Shown one piece after another: positions 18,079 to 25,837 of a stretch of 64,000 bases of DNA (position 1 is its first letter; each line of letters starts with the position of its first letter). Below the pieces are notes generated by a model. It did not search any database and had not been told where the DNA came from. It saw only the letters and a list, made by a program, of their open reading frames with translations. The DNA comes from Bacteroidales bacterium. GTDB lineage: Bacteria > Bacteroidota > Bacteroidia > Bacteroidales > UBA932. Position numbers and translations under genes: made by a program. The DNA lies in assembly GCA_017458265.1 (NCBI GenBank), contig JAFTFV010000033.1, positions 1 to 64,000 on the forward strand, given 5' to 3'.

Positions 18079-19026
18079 ATGCGAGACGTCAAAAAGATAA
18101 TCAAGGAGTGGCTGCTCCCGGGGGCACTGGTACTGGGTATCAGTTCATATCTGATATATCATTTCACGCCTGCATTGAGGCCGATAGGCCCTGTCTGCCA
18201 CGACATCGCTTCCTACGGTCAGAGATGGCTCATAGGAGTTCTGCTGTTTTTCCAGTTCGTCAAGGTTTCCCCGCATGACCTGAAACCCGTAAAATGGAAC
18301 ATATGGGCCCTCCTGCTTCAGGTTCTTGGTTTTGCTGCGTGTGCCGCCGGCGTAGCCCTCGCCCATACTCCTGAAGTACGCATACCGCTCGAATGTGCCA
18401 TGATATGCCTTATATGCCCAACGGCATCGGCATCCGGCGTCATCACAGACCGCCTTGGCGGAAGCATAGCAGAGAACGTGTCTTATCTTGTTATCACCAA
18501 CATTGCCGCCACACTTCTTATTCCTCTTGTCATTCCGCTGGTTTCTCCTTCTGCAGAAATGGGATTCTGGGCCTATGTATGGCACCTTGCATCAAGGATT
18601 TTCCCTCTTCTGCTGCTCCCCTGCATGCTTGCATGGATCATCCGCTATACCACTAAAAAACTCCAGCGCACGCTAATGCGCTGGGCTCCGAATTCGTTCT
18701 ATGTATGGGGCGTGAGCCTCACCCTGGCAATGATTCTTGCCACCAGGGCTCTGGTACTGAGCAAACTCAGCGCACTTACCATCGTACTGGTAGTGATTGT
18801 TTCAATGGCAGCATGCTTCGTGCAGTTTTTCGTGGGAAGAAGGCTCAACAGGAAGGACCCCGTCACTCCAGGTCAGGCCCTTGGCCAGAAGAACACCGGC
18901 CTCATGATATGGCTGGGCTATTCCTACCTTACCCCGGTCACATCAGTTGCCGGCGGCCTCTATGCCATCTGGCAGAACATCTTCAACAGCTGGGAACTCT
19001 GGAAGAAGGAGCACAAAAGCGCTTAG
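18079..19026 (+). CDS. Bile acid:sodium symporter (BASS)-like transporter
   Basis: A 315-aa integral membrane protein with about nine to ten hydrophobic segments. The section MICLICPTASASGVITDRLGGS resembles the conserved cross-over region of the BASS/arsenite-permease fold, and a second cluster with GQKNTGLMIWLGYSYLTPV near the C terminus fits the second one. BASS proteins move organic anions with Na+; the cargo here is unknown. The frame is open upstream to 17896, but that would overlap pepO on the other strand; ATG at 18079 gives a normal N terminus, KIIKEWLLPGALVLG. Divergent from pepO, and followed by the REP-like repeat. Confidence 0.7.
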   Translation: MRDVKKIIKEWLLPGALVLGISSYLIYHFTPALRPIGPVCHDIASYGQRWLIGVLLFFQFVKVSPHDLKPVKWNIWALLLQVLGFAACAAGVALAHTPEVRIPLECAMICLICPTASASGVITDRLGGSIAENVSYLVITNIAATLLIPLVIPLVSPSAEMGFWAYVWHLASRIFPLLLLPCMLAWIIRYTTKKLQRTLMRWAPNSFYVWGVSLTLAMILATRALVLSKLSALTIVLVVIVSMAACFVQFFVGRRLNRKDPVTPGQALGQKNTGLMIWLGYSYLTPVTSVAGGLYAIWQNIFNSWELWKKEHKSA

Positions 19027-19046
19027 CGGCACTCCTTCCTCATTCT

Positions 19047-19181
19047 TTGGCGAAGGTCTGTTGCACTTTTGGCGAAGGTCTGTTATTTTGCCGCAGACCT
19101 TAGCCATGCAATCGGCCTCACAGGTGCCTCAAGGGCAATATTAATGGCGAAGGACTGTCACCTAAAAACAGACCTTCGCCA
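19047..19181. repeat. REP/BIME-like palindromic repeat, copy 1 (intact)
   Basis: A 135-bp intergenic element between convergent genes, built from five copies of the 13-mer TGGCGAAGGTCTG. Plus-strand copies are at 19048-19060, 19070-19082 and 19145-19157 (one change); minus-strand copies are at 19094-19106 (one change) and 19169-19181. Pairs 19070/19094 and 19145/19169 each form a 13-bp hairpin with an 11-base loop and a single internal mismatch, like bacterial REP sequences. A second, inverted copy of the whole element lies next to the RAYT gene at 23458 and, beyond an insertion, 25134-25176; the two agree almost base for base. It may also act as a bidirectional terminator. Confidence 0.85.
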
Positions 19182-19184
19182 TAT

Positions 19185-19901
19185 TTATTTCCCGCGAAGC
19201 CTCCTGAACTCCTTCTGCGCCTTTTTCATCTGGGTGCGGAACTCATCAGATGTCTGCAAGGCTGCGTAGCCGATGCTGGCCACGGGGCGGCTGGCGTCAA
19301 CGTCGCTCTGCCAGTGGCAGCCGGATATGACGCGGCTTTCACCGTATGCCCATGCCCTTGCAAATATGGCTTCTGCGGCATCGGGATTGATTTCTGCCAT
19401 GAGAAGGGCACAGGCCCATGCACGAATGGTGTGGCCGGAAGGATATGAGCCTTCGGTTGCCAGCCACTGGTCATCTTCCGGGAGTATTGACGGTTCGCCG
19501 AAGTAGGCAAACGGCCTTGTCCTGAAGTAGTGTGCCTTGGGGCGGAAACGGATGTCCTCTATGGTAGTGATACCCCGCGTGAGGAGCTCGTAAATCTGGG
19601 GCGTTTCCTCTTTGGAGACATTGAGGCCGAAAGGCTCGCTCATGATTACAAGTGTGGTGTCCATGCTCCAAACGGCATCACGCACAGCCATCCTGAGTCT
19701 TTCGGGGTCCTTTCTCTGCTGTTTTCCCCACATATACCGCACAATATCCCTGTCAAATTCAGAGCTGGGGTCTGCAGGGGGCGCAGGAATGCAGTTCACG
19801 ACATTCGGGAGATCCTCTTCCGGAATGTATGCCTTGTATTTCTGTGCTCCAAGAGAAAAGCTAGCACAGAGGAGCAGCGCTATTGCAAATAACCTTTTCA
19901 T
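19185..19901 (-). CDS. Class A acid phosphatase (PAP2 superfamily), secreted
   Basis: A 238-aa periplasmic non-specific phosphatase of the PhoN/PhoC type. Signal peptide MKRLFAIALLLCASFSLGAQ. The three PAP2 signature motifs are present: KAHYFRTRPF, EGSYPSGHT (conserved Ser-Gly-His) and GESRVISGCHWQSD with the catalytic His. The frame extends upstream, but the ATG at 19901 fits the signal peptide and lies 1 base after the stop of the M20 dipeptidase gene, so the two form an operon. Class A enzymes release phosphate from nucleotides and sugar phosphates outside the cytoplasm. Its 3' end borders repeat copy 1. Confidence 0.9.
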   Translation of the reverse strand: MKRLFAIALLLCASFSLGAQKYKAYIPEEDLPNVVNCIPAPPADPSSEFDRDIVRYMWGKQQRKDPERLRMAVRDAVWSMDTTLVIMSEPFGLNVSKEETPQIYELLTRGITTIEDIRFRPKAHYFRTRPFAYFGEPSILPEDDQWLATEGSYPSGHTIRAWACALLMAEINPDAAEAIFARAWAYGESRVISGCHWQSDVDASRPVASIGYAALQTSDEFRTQMKKAQKEFRRLRGK

Positions 19902-19902
19902 G

Positions 19903-21264
19903 CTAATAATATTTATAGAACAGTGACAGGGACTCCATGCCGGCAAAAAGCTGGCGGATGAGATAGCTCTCGTTAGGAGAATGGATTGTGTCCCGCTCGA
20001 GTCCGAATCCCATGAGGAGAGGGTCGGCACCAAGGATGGTCTGCATGTCGGCAAGGATGGCTATGGAACCGCCGCCGCGGGAAGGAACCGGCTGGATTCC
20101 GTAGACCTCCGCCATTGCCCTGGATGCGCACTTGTAGGCATGTGAACTGATAGGGATGAGGAAACCGTTGCCGCCCTCGCAGGGGGTTACTTCCACCTTT
20201 ACGCACTTGGGAGCCATGGACTTGAAGTAATCGGCAAAGAGTACGGAGATCTCCTCCGAGCGCTGGTTGGGGACCAGCCTCATCGAAATCTTGGCATGGG
20301 CGGTGGAGGGAAGGACTGTCTTTGCGCCGGTGCCGGTATAGCCGCCCCAGATGCCGCAGACATCCAGGCAGGGACGGATTCCCGTGCGCTCCATGGTGGT
20401 GTAGCCCTCTTCTCCGCGGACATCGTCGATGTCCAGGAACTCCTTGTACTCCTTCATATCGAAAGGAGCCTTGGAAAGGAGGGCCCTGTCTTCTGCCGAC
20501 AGTTCCACCACTTTGTCATAGAATCCGGGCACGTTGACACGGCCATGGGCATCATGCAGCGAGGCTATCATTTCGCACAGCACGTTGATGGGGTTGGCAA
20601 CGGCGCCGCCGTAGTGGCCGGAATGAAGGTCCTTGTTGGGGCCGGTCACCTTGACCTCGAAATATGCCAGACCGCGCATTCCGCAGTTTATCGAAGGGAC
20701 TTTGTCCGATATCATGGTTGTGTCCGAGACCAGAATCACATCGGCCTTGAGCATGTCCTTGTGGGCCTCTACCCATGCCGGAAGGGACGGACTGCCGATT
20801 TCTTCCTCTCCCTCGAATATGAACTTCACGTTGTGATGGAGAAGGCCCAGGCGAACCTCCCTCTCGAAGGCTTTCAGATGCATGAAGAGCTGGCCTTTGT
20901 CGTCATTGGCGCCGCGGGCGTAGATGGCGTCTTCGCCGGTTGCGGGATCCTTTGCCAAAACGGGCTCGAAGGGGTCTGTGCGCCATTTTTCCAGCGGTTC
21001 CGGCGGTTGTACGTCATAGTGCCCGTAAACCAATATGGTCTTTTCCGCGCCAATGTCCTTGCACCCGAAAACTACCGGATTACCGGCCGTCTCATAGACA
21101 TCGGCACTGTCTGCACCGGCTTCTTTCAGGAGCTCAGTGAGCCGCTGCGCGCAGCGGTACATGTCCTGCCTGTGTTCCGGCTTTGCACTTATTGACGGAA
21201 TCCTGAGGAGAGAGTATAGTTCCTCGAAAAACCTTTCCCTGTTTTCTTCTATGTATCTTTTCAT
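19903..21264 (-). CDS. M20-family dipeptidase
   Basis: Zinc metallopeptidase (453 aa) of the M20 group that includes carnosinase-like and CPG70-type dipeptidases. Metal and catalytic residues are visible in LVYGHYDVQPP, ARGANDDKGQ and FEGEEEIGSPS, with the dimerisation domain between and LHSGHYGG typical of this subgroup. No signal peptide, so it is cytoplasmic and probably completes breakdown of imported peptides. It has its own promoter and is followed after 1 base by the phosphatase gene. Confidence 0.92.
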   Translation of the reverse strand: MKRYIEENRERFFEELYSLLRIPSISAKPEHRQDMYRCAQRLTELLKEAGADSADVYETAGNPVVFGCKDIGAEKTILVYGHYDVQPPEPLEKWRTDPFEPVLAKDPATGEDAIYARGANDDKGQLFMHLKAFEREVRLGLLHHNVKFIFEGEEEIGSPSLPAWVEAHKDMLKADVILVSDTTMISDKVPSINCGMRGLAYFEVKVTGPNKDLHSGHYGGAVANPINVLCEMIASLHDAHGRVNVPGFYDKVVELSAEDRALLSKAPFDMKEYKEFLDIDDVRGEEGYTTMERTGIRPCLDVCGIWGGYTGTGAKTVLPSTAHAKISMRLVPNQRSEEISVLFADYFKSMAPKCVKVEVTPCEGGNGFLIPISSHAYKCASRAMAEVYGIQPVPSRGGGSIAILADMQTILGADPLLMGFGLERDTIHSPNESYLIRQLFAGMESLSLFYKYY

Positions 21265-21284
21265 ACCTTGATATTGCTTGGTTT

Positions 21285-21292
21285 CAAAGTTA
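21285..21292 (-). promoter_or_regulatory. -7 box of the dipeptidase-phosphatase operon
   Basis: CAAAGTTA on the plus strand reads TAACTTTG on the minus strand, 20 bases before the dipeptidase ATG. Confidence 0.5.
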
Positions 21293-21371
21293 CAAATTTT
21301 TCCGCATATAGGGGCAATCGTAAGAAACAGTCAAAAAACATTCTGAAACCGCACATTTTTTCTGAAGCTTG

Positions 21372-21401
21372 TTGCTCGGGAATTCCCTTTTGATAATTTT
21401 G
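21372..21401 (+). promoter_or_regulatory. Promoter of dprA
   Basis: TTG at 21372-21374 and TAATTTTG at 21394-21401 with the ideal 19-base spacer; the dprA ATG follows 14 bases later. Confidence 0.6.
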
Positions 21402-21415
21402 CATGCAAAAAAGCC

Positions 21416-22549
21416 ATGGAGAGAGAGACCTGTATAGCGCTTTGCGCGCTGAACAACATTTTCGGATACCATCCTTCAATTGCATTCAAACTTATGGAAG
21501 AGGCCGGAGGAGCAGAGGCTTTGTTTAACGGCAATCCGCCGGAATGCAGCCATCCGGAGCTCACGGAACGCCTGAATGAAGACTCCCTCAAATGGGGGGA
21601 AAAGGAGTTGGAGAGGGTCCATGAACGAGGATTCAAATTCATCCCTTATGGCGACGATGACTATCCGGCCGCCCTTGCCGACATCGACGACCCGCCCCTC
21701 GGAATCTACCTTAACGGCAGTACTTCCCCTGCCGAAATCTTCTCGCTCAGGCCGGCTGTCGCCATAGTCGGCACGCGGGACATCAGCCCTTACGGCTCAT
21801 TATGGTGCAAGAGGATAGTGAAGGCTCTGGCCGATGCATCGGTCCAGCCTTGCATTGTGAGCGGTCTTGCATACGGAGCAGACGGAATAGCCCATAGAAC
21901 GGCCTTGGAGGCAGGACTCACGACAATAGGAGTGATGGCAACGGGCATAGAGACGATATATCCGTGGCAACACACGGAGCTTGCATCTCAGATAGTCAGG
22001 ACGCCGGGGTGCGGGCTTGTCACGGATTATCCTATAGGTACTGCTCCTGTGGCCCTGAATTTCGTGAGGAGGAACAGGATCATCGCCGCGCTGTCATCGG
22101 TGACCGTTGTGATTGAGTCCAAGAATAAGGGCGGAAGCCTTATGACTGCAAAATACGCGGTGGATTACAACAGGGATGTATTTGCCGTGCCGGGAAGACT
22201 GGACGATGAGCGCTCCAGGGGATGCAATTCCCTCATCGGTTCACATATGGCAGAGATAGTCACATCTCCGGAGGAACTGGTTGAGGCTTTGGGGCTTAAG
22301 CCGCGAAGTGCCAATTCCAAAGATCGCCGGTCTGCATTCTACACAAGGCTTTCGCGCAAATACGGAGTGGCATCGGTACAGGTTGCCGTCGGCATGGCCG
22401 TATTTGACAGGCCGGGCATCGGTTATGAAGAGCTTGCTGCTGCGGCAAAAGTTCCCTATGTCAAAGTGCTGGAATCTGTCGGAATTCTGGAAGTCGACGG
22501 ACTTATCACAACGGACCTCCTTCAGCGCTGTACTGTCAAAGACCGGTGA
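21416..22549 (+). CDS. dprA: DNA-processing protein DprA (Smf)
   Basis: Cytoplasmic protein that binds incoming single-stranded DNA and loads RecA during natural transformation. The 377-aa sequence has an N-terminal helix-hairpin region, then the Rossmann-like core: VAIVGTRDISPYG, IVSGLAYGADGIAHRTAL, VMATGIETIYPWQH, NFVRRNRIIAALS and KGGSLMTAKYAVDYNR. A C-terminal winged-helix domain follows (GIGYEELAAAAKVPYVKVLE...). All family blocks are intact. Its stop is 1 base from the ATG of the RAYT gene, so the two are likely cotranscribed, which is unusual company for dprA. Confidence 0.95.
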   Translation: MERETCIALCALNNIFGYHPSIAFKLMEEAGGAEALFNGNPPECSHPELTERLNEDSLKWGEKELERVHERGFKFIPYGDDDYPAALADIDDPPLGIYLNGSTSPAEIFSLRPAVAIVGTRDISPYGSLWCKRIVKALADASVQPCIVSGLAYGADGIAHRTALEAGLTTIGVMATGIETIYPWQHTELASQIVRTPGCGLVTDYPIGTAPVALNFVRRNRIIAALSSVTVVIESKNKGGSLMTAKYAVDYNRDVFAVPGRLDDERSRGCNSLIGSHMAEIVTSPEELVEALGLKPRSANSKDRRSAFYTRLSRKYGVASVQVAVGMAVFDRPGIGYEELAAAAKVPYVKVLESVGILEVDGLITTDLLQRCTVKDR

Positions 22550-22550
22550 T

Positions 22551-23456
22551 ATGAAAAGGGTGGTAAGGAAAGTTCTGCCGGACGGCAGTATAGGGACCGT
22601 ATATCCTTTTCATGTGAGTATCGAAGGACTTGAAAAGGCGGTACTGTTCAAGGATGAGGAGGATTATGGCATCATGGTGAAATACATTGCGATATGCGCA
22701 AAGCGAAAGAATGTCATCGTGGTCATATATGCCGTTGTATCCAATCACTGTCATGTAGCAATACTCTCACTGACACAGAAAGAAGCAGACGCCTATTCAG
22801 AAGACATCAAGAAAAATTATTCCCAGTGGTATAGCCGGAAATATGGTGCCGCAGCCATCCTCAGAAGAAATGACAGCCAGGCCCTGTCGATTGGAAGTGA
22901 TTGGCACCTCAGGAATTCCCTTGCCTATATTCCAAGGAATGCACATGACAACGGTGCCTCTGTGACGGAATACAGGTGGTCCGGCTTCAGGGCCATGTTT
23001 TCCAAAAACCACGAAAGCGGTTTTCCCGTAAAGAATCTGACCAGGCGGGACAAGGAAATGATTATGCATACTGCCGATTCGCTCAAGGATGTTCCATGGC
23101 TGATTGATGGAAACGGAGACTTGATTCCCGGCAGTTTCTGCGACTCTGAGTACTTGGAACAGGTTTTTAATCATGATCAGGCATTCTTCCTTAAAACCAT
23201 TGGTTCCCTGAATCCGGCTGCAGTCAAGGAAGAATTGGTTGACGGTCCCAGAAGAATGATGACGGACAACGAACTGTTCAATTATGTGAATGACACTTCA
23301 AAACACTGGTTCTCTGAAGAAGTGACTTGTCTTCCGCTGGACAAAAAGTACCGCCTTCTCTCATTCGTATTCAGAAACCGCAAAACAAGTATCCCTCAGC
23401 TTGCCCGGGTCTTTGGGCTGGAGCGTGAGAAAGTAAAAGCTGCGCTTGACCGATAA
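22551..23456 (+). CDS. REP-associated tyrosine transposase (RAYT, Y1/HUH)
   Basis: A 301-aa single-strand DNA transposase-like protein. It has the Y1 layout: a beta core leading to the HUH motif at His66-Cys-His68 (VVSNHCHVAIL), then a helix KKNYSQWYSRKYG holding the candidate nucleophile Tyr90 or Tyr94, and LAYIPRNAHDNGAS...YRWSGF, equivalent to the YIHxNP...WSS block. The C terminus carries a helix-turn-helix-like part (TSIPQLARVFGLEREKVKAAL). RAYTs mobilise or maintain REP palindromes and are single genes flanked by them; here the REP-like element begins 2 bases after the stop. Start ATG at 22551 follows the dprA stop by 1 base. IS200/IS605 transposases are similar but shorter and lack this context. 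Confidence 0.85.
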   Translation: MKRVVRKVLPDGSIGTVYPFHVSIEGLEKAVLFKDEEDYGIMVKYIAICAKRKNVIVVIYAVVSNHCHVAILSLTQKEADAYSEDIKKNYSQWYSRKYGAAAILRRNDSQALSIGSDWHLRNSLAYIPRNAHDNGASVTEYRWSGFRAMFSKNHESGFPVKNLTRRDKEMIMHTADSLKDVPWLIDGNGDLIPGSFCDSEYLEQVFNHDQAFFLKTIGSLNPAAVKEELVDGPRRMMTDNELFNYVNDTSKHWFSEEVTCLPLDKKYRLLSFVFRNRKTSIPQLARVFGLEREKVKAALDR

Positions 23457-23457
23457 T

Positions 23458-23557
23458 TGGCGAAGGTCTGTTTTTAGGTGACAGTCCTTCGCCATTAATA
23501 TTGCCCTTGAGGCCCCTGTGAGGCCGATTGCATGGCTAAGGTCTGCGGGGAAAAAAC
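23458..23557. repeat. REP/BIME-like repeat copy 2, left part (interrupted by IS)
   Basis: Inverted copy of the element at 19047-19181, beginning 2 bases after the RAYT stop. It contains TGGCGAAGGTCTG (23458-23470) pairing with CAGTCCTTCGCCA (23482-23494), then TGGCTAAGGTCTG (23533-23545), whose partner lies beyond the insertion sequence. Over about 90 bases it differs from copy 1 at one position before the sequences part near the insertion. The last 8 bases, GAAAAAAC, are the left target duplication. Confidence 0.85.
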
Positions 23558-23584
23558 GGCTCACTTGCAAAGTTCCGGGTATGA

Positions 23585-24661
23585 CTACCCAAAGATTTGA
23601 CAGACTCTATACATGAAGAAGGGTAGATCTGATACTCCTCTTACCTGAGCACGGAAGCCTTTGAGCTTGGAGTTGAGTGACTCCGCTGCGGCGTTGGTTG
23701 CGTGGTTGATGAAGTAGTTCAATACGTATTCCTCTCTGTCCTTGATGGCGTCTCTTGCTGATTTCACTTCCCGTAGGGTGCAGTCCGCAATGGCTTGATA
23801 CCACTCATGCAGCTTTATCTTGGCCGCATCCCTTGTGAGTTTCTTGCTCTTGAAGATAGAACGTAGTTTGTGGACCAGGTCATAAGCCTCCTTGAGTTTT
23901 GGATACTTCGTAAAGAGCAGCTTCATCCGCTCTTTCATCCTCGCAGACCACTTGTCATAGGTTTGAGTCAGTGCATACTTTGACCGTGAAAGCAACTCCA
24001 GAAGCGTATCCCCGTTTTCCAGCACCGGAGGATAGAACTTGGCATTCATTCGCAGTGGCTTTGGTCCGCGACGCTTTCCTGGATAGTTCTTTGGGTGCTT
24101 CTTGCGGCGCCATTTGCGCTGGTAGGCATTGCGCTTAAGACGTGCCTTGAACTGGCGTTCCAGTTTCTTGATCTTCTTTTGTGCTTCCCGCTTGTAACGG
24201 AGCCTTAGCTCTTCTACTGCCTCAAGGCAACGCTTGATGATGTGAAAGCAATCCAATGTGATTATGGCGTTCGGAAAGGCCCGCTCAATGATGCTGCGCA
24301 TGCTCTCCGACATATCCAGCGTCACCTCCTTGACTTTCAGCCGGTCCTCCTCCGGTATCTGCAAGAGGACTTTGAGGACCTCAGTGGCCTTTGTGCCGCG
24401 TACCATAGAGATGATGGTGCCCTGGCGGCCGTGACCGGCCTTGTTGGACAGGATGGTGAACAAGTCATCCTGGAGCGAAGTCTCATCTATGCACAGATGC
24501 TCGCCAATGTTGTCTGGAACCAGTACCCAGTCTTCTGCATGGCCTTTTTGTGCCCAGGTACTATAGTCACTCAGATAGTACTTGTATGAACGTTCAAGGT
24601 TGTCGCCGTCAACGTAGTACGTCCTACCCAGGGAACGTGCAGTTACTGGCGTCGTATCCAA
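23585..24661 (-). CDS. Transposase, catalytic part (orfB)
   Basis: A 358-codon frame (opened by TTG) with a DDE catalytic core: Asp59 in HLCIDETS, Asp116 in VTLDMSESM followed by TLDCFHIIK, and Glu327 in NAAAESLNSKLKG. These blocks fit the ISL3 group of transposases (DUF/DDE_Tnp_ISL3) and the related ISAon1-type elements seen in Bacteroidales (name from memory). A strongly basic linker (KKIKKLERQFKARLKRNAYQ) lies in the middle. The frame overlaps orfA by 38 bases, with a run of nine A on the coding strand; it is in the +1 phase relative to orfA, so expression as one protein needs slippage or a frameshift. The protein probably depends on that fusion. Confidence 0.85.
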   Translation of the reverse strand: MDTTPVTARSLGRTYYVDGDNLERSYKYYLSDYSTWAQKGHAEDWVLVPDNIGEHLCIDETSLQDDLFTILSNKAGHGRQGTIISMVRGTKATEVLKVLLQIPEEDRLKVKEVTLDMSESMRSIIERAFPNAIITLDCFHIIKRCLEAVEELRLRYKREAQKKIKKLERQFKARLKRNAYQRKWRRKKHPKNYPGKRRGPKPLRMNAKFYPPVLENGDTLLELLSRSKYALTQTYDKWSARMKERMKLLFTKYPKLKEAYDLVHKLRSIFKSKKLTRDAAKIKLHEWYQAIADCTLREVKSARDAIKDREEYVLNYFINHATNAAAESLNSKLKGFRAQVRGVSDLPFFMYRVCQIFG

Positions 24662-25055
24662 ATTTTTTTTTCAAGAACGTGGCAAACTCTTCCGAGAACC
24701 GCGTCCCCCTGGCAATCAAGCGAGGATATACATCCAATACGCAACTGCTGCCGTCAGGCTTGAGCCAGCGCCTGCGGCGGATGTGCAAGACCAACTTCTT
24801 GTTGCGGACCGGGAAGTCATTCAGGACTGTCTCCTCCGTAAAGCCCTTCGGAGTGTAATCTGCCGTGTCTTCGGTGCGGTTGTCCTTCTCATCGAAGTAC
24901 AAGTGAAGGGCAGGAACTTGTTCCTTGGTCGTAGGGTTTATGTGTGTCTTCTGCTCCGCCATCACGGGCTCGAAGTAATCAAGCAGCCCATCGGGAAGAA
25001 AGTAATGAAGGAAGTCTTCGTAAATCTTGAACTGTAAGTCGCTGGACATATGCAT
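24624..25055 (-). CDS. Transposase N-terminal part (orfA)
   Basis: A 143-codon frame encoding the N-terminal, DNA-binding-like portion of the same transposase (LVLHIRRRRWLKPDGSS, FATFLKKKFGYD). It ends a few codons after the AAAAAAAAATTT tract at the overlap with orfB. Losing one A from the tract would continue the frame directly into orfB as FLKKNLDTTPV. Start may be the ATG at 25055 or the ATG two codons later; a TATCTTTG box lies about 16 bases upstream, inside the element. Confidence 0.75.
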   Translation of the reverse strand: MHMSSDLQFKIYEDFLHYFLPDGLLDYFEPVMAEQKTHINPTTKEQVPALHLYFDEKDNRTEDTADYTPKGFTEETVLNDFPVRNKKLVLHIRRRRWLKPDGSSCVLDVYPRLIARGTRFSEEFATFLKKKFGYDASNCTFPG

Positions 25056-25133
25056 AGAGGTTATATCTATGCAAAGATACCCCAGTTACTCAGTTTCTAC
25101 AAATATTTATACCCGGAAGTTTGCAGGTGTCCC

Positions 25134-25176
25134 GAAAAAACAGACCTTCGTCAAAAGTGCAACAGACCTTCGCCAA
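25134..25176. repeat. REP/BIME-like repeat copy 2, right part
   Basis: Continuation of the interrupted repeat after the insertion: right target duplication GAAAAAAC, then CAGACCTTCGTCA (25141-25153) and CAGACCTTCGCCA (25163-25175), matching the end of copy 1 in inverted order. CAGACCTTCGTCA is the lost partner of TGGCTAAGGTCTG at 23533, so the insertion fell in the loop of that hairpin. Confidence 0.85.
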
Positions 25177-25189
25177 ACGGGGAACGAAA

Positions 25190-25801
25190 TCAGATACGGG
25201 CCTCACGGAAGACCTCGATGATGGAGGGGTAGGTGTTCTTGAGGAACGGAGGGAGCGACGACTTTGCCACCCAGGCGGCTTTGGTGATGTCCTCTTCGCG
25301 CTGGGGAGTAAGGTTGGTGGGATCTGTGTAGAGCATGTCATACCACCAGGTGTGCTTGAGGTGCCACATCCCTTCACGGAAATAAACGTGGTCTGTTATG
25401 CAGATGAGGCGCCGGAGCTCCAACTGGTCCACTCCCGTCTCCTCCTGAACCTCGCGCATCGCACACACTTCAATGTCTTCTCCAGGCTCCTGATGGCCCT
25501 TAGGAAGGTCCCAGAGGCCGTTTCTGGAAATAAGCAGGTAATCCCCGCGGCGGTTACAGACAAGTCCTCCGGCTGCGGTTACTTCCTTGAACTCCGAACA
25601 CAGACGCCGGTACGTCCCTTCTATATCCTGCGACGGTATATAAATACGTGAAAGCGTATCCTGAACTTCGAACATGCGCACCAGGGAGCCGATGTCTATC
25701 CTCTCCCCCACGTGGAACTCTACGGAATTGGGATCTGAAAGGGCTTCGTCCGAAGGGGAACAAATGATGATACAGCGCTTTTCGAAGTAAATCTTGTGCA
25801 T
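25190..25801 (-). CDS. Nudix hydrolase
   Basis: A 203-aa protein with a complete Nudix box, GHQEPGEDIEVCAMREVQEE followed by TGV (Gx5Ex7REUxEExGU), at roughly residues 111-133. The Nudix fold starts at AAGGLVCNRRGDYLLIS. In front is an extra domain of about 75 residues with no family I recognise. Nudix enzymes hydrolyse nucleoside diphosphates linked to another moiety; the C-terminal part (WDLPKGH, AAWVAKSSLPPFL) is of the general NUDIX type and does not fix the substrate. Divergent from the SRPBCC gene with overlapping promoters. Confidence 0.88.
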   Translation of the reverse strand: MHKIYFEKRCIIICSPSDEALSDPNSVEFHVGERIDIGSLVRMFEVQDTLSRIYIPSQDIEGTYRRLCSEFKEVTAAGGLVCNRRGDYLLISRNGLWDLPKGHQEPGEDIEVCAMREVQEETGVDQLELRRLICITDHVYFREGMWHLKHTWWYDMLYTDPTNLTPQREEDITKAAWVAKSSLPPFLKNTYPSIIEVFREARI

Positions 25802-25808
25802 AATTTAT

Positions 25809-25831
25809 TATCTTTGCAGAGTACAAATATA
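25809..25831. promoter_or_regulatory. Face-to-face divergent promoters (Nudix / SRPBCC)
   Basis: TATCTTTG at 25809-25816 reads towards the SRPBCC gene (ATG 21 bases on). CAAATATA at 25824-25831 is TATATTTG on the minus strand, reading towards the Nudix gene. The two -7 boxes are only 7 bases apart, so RNA polymerase can hardly occupy both at once. Confidence 0.5.
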
Positions 25832-25837
25832 CGAATT

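Larger units (their letters stand above)
23558..25133 (-). mobile_element. Insertion sequence (ISL3-like), 1576 bp, with 8-bp target duplication
   Basis: Ends are imperfect inverted repeats: the left begins GGCTCACTTGCAAAG, then TTCCGGGTAT; the right, read inward, begins GGGACACCTGCAAAC, then TTCCGGGTAT. They match at 20 of 25 positions. GAAAAAAC occurs directly outside both ends (23550-23557 and 25134-25141), an 8-bp duplication as expected of ISL3-like elements. Inside are two overlapping minus-strand frames forming a DDE transposase, and a -7 box TATCTTTG (minus, 25072-25079) ahead of the first. Removing the element and one duplication restores a second copy of the REP-like repeat, so both borders are well supported. 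Confidence 0.9.

Noticed and set aside
19047..19181. Repeats resembling a CRISPR array
   Set aside because: The 13-mers are in both orientations with irregular short spacing and form hairpins; there are no equal spacers and no cas genes.
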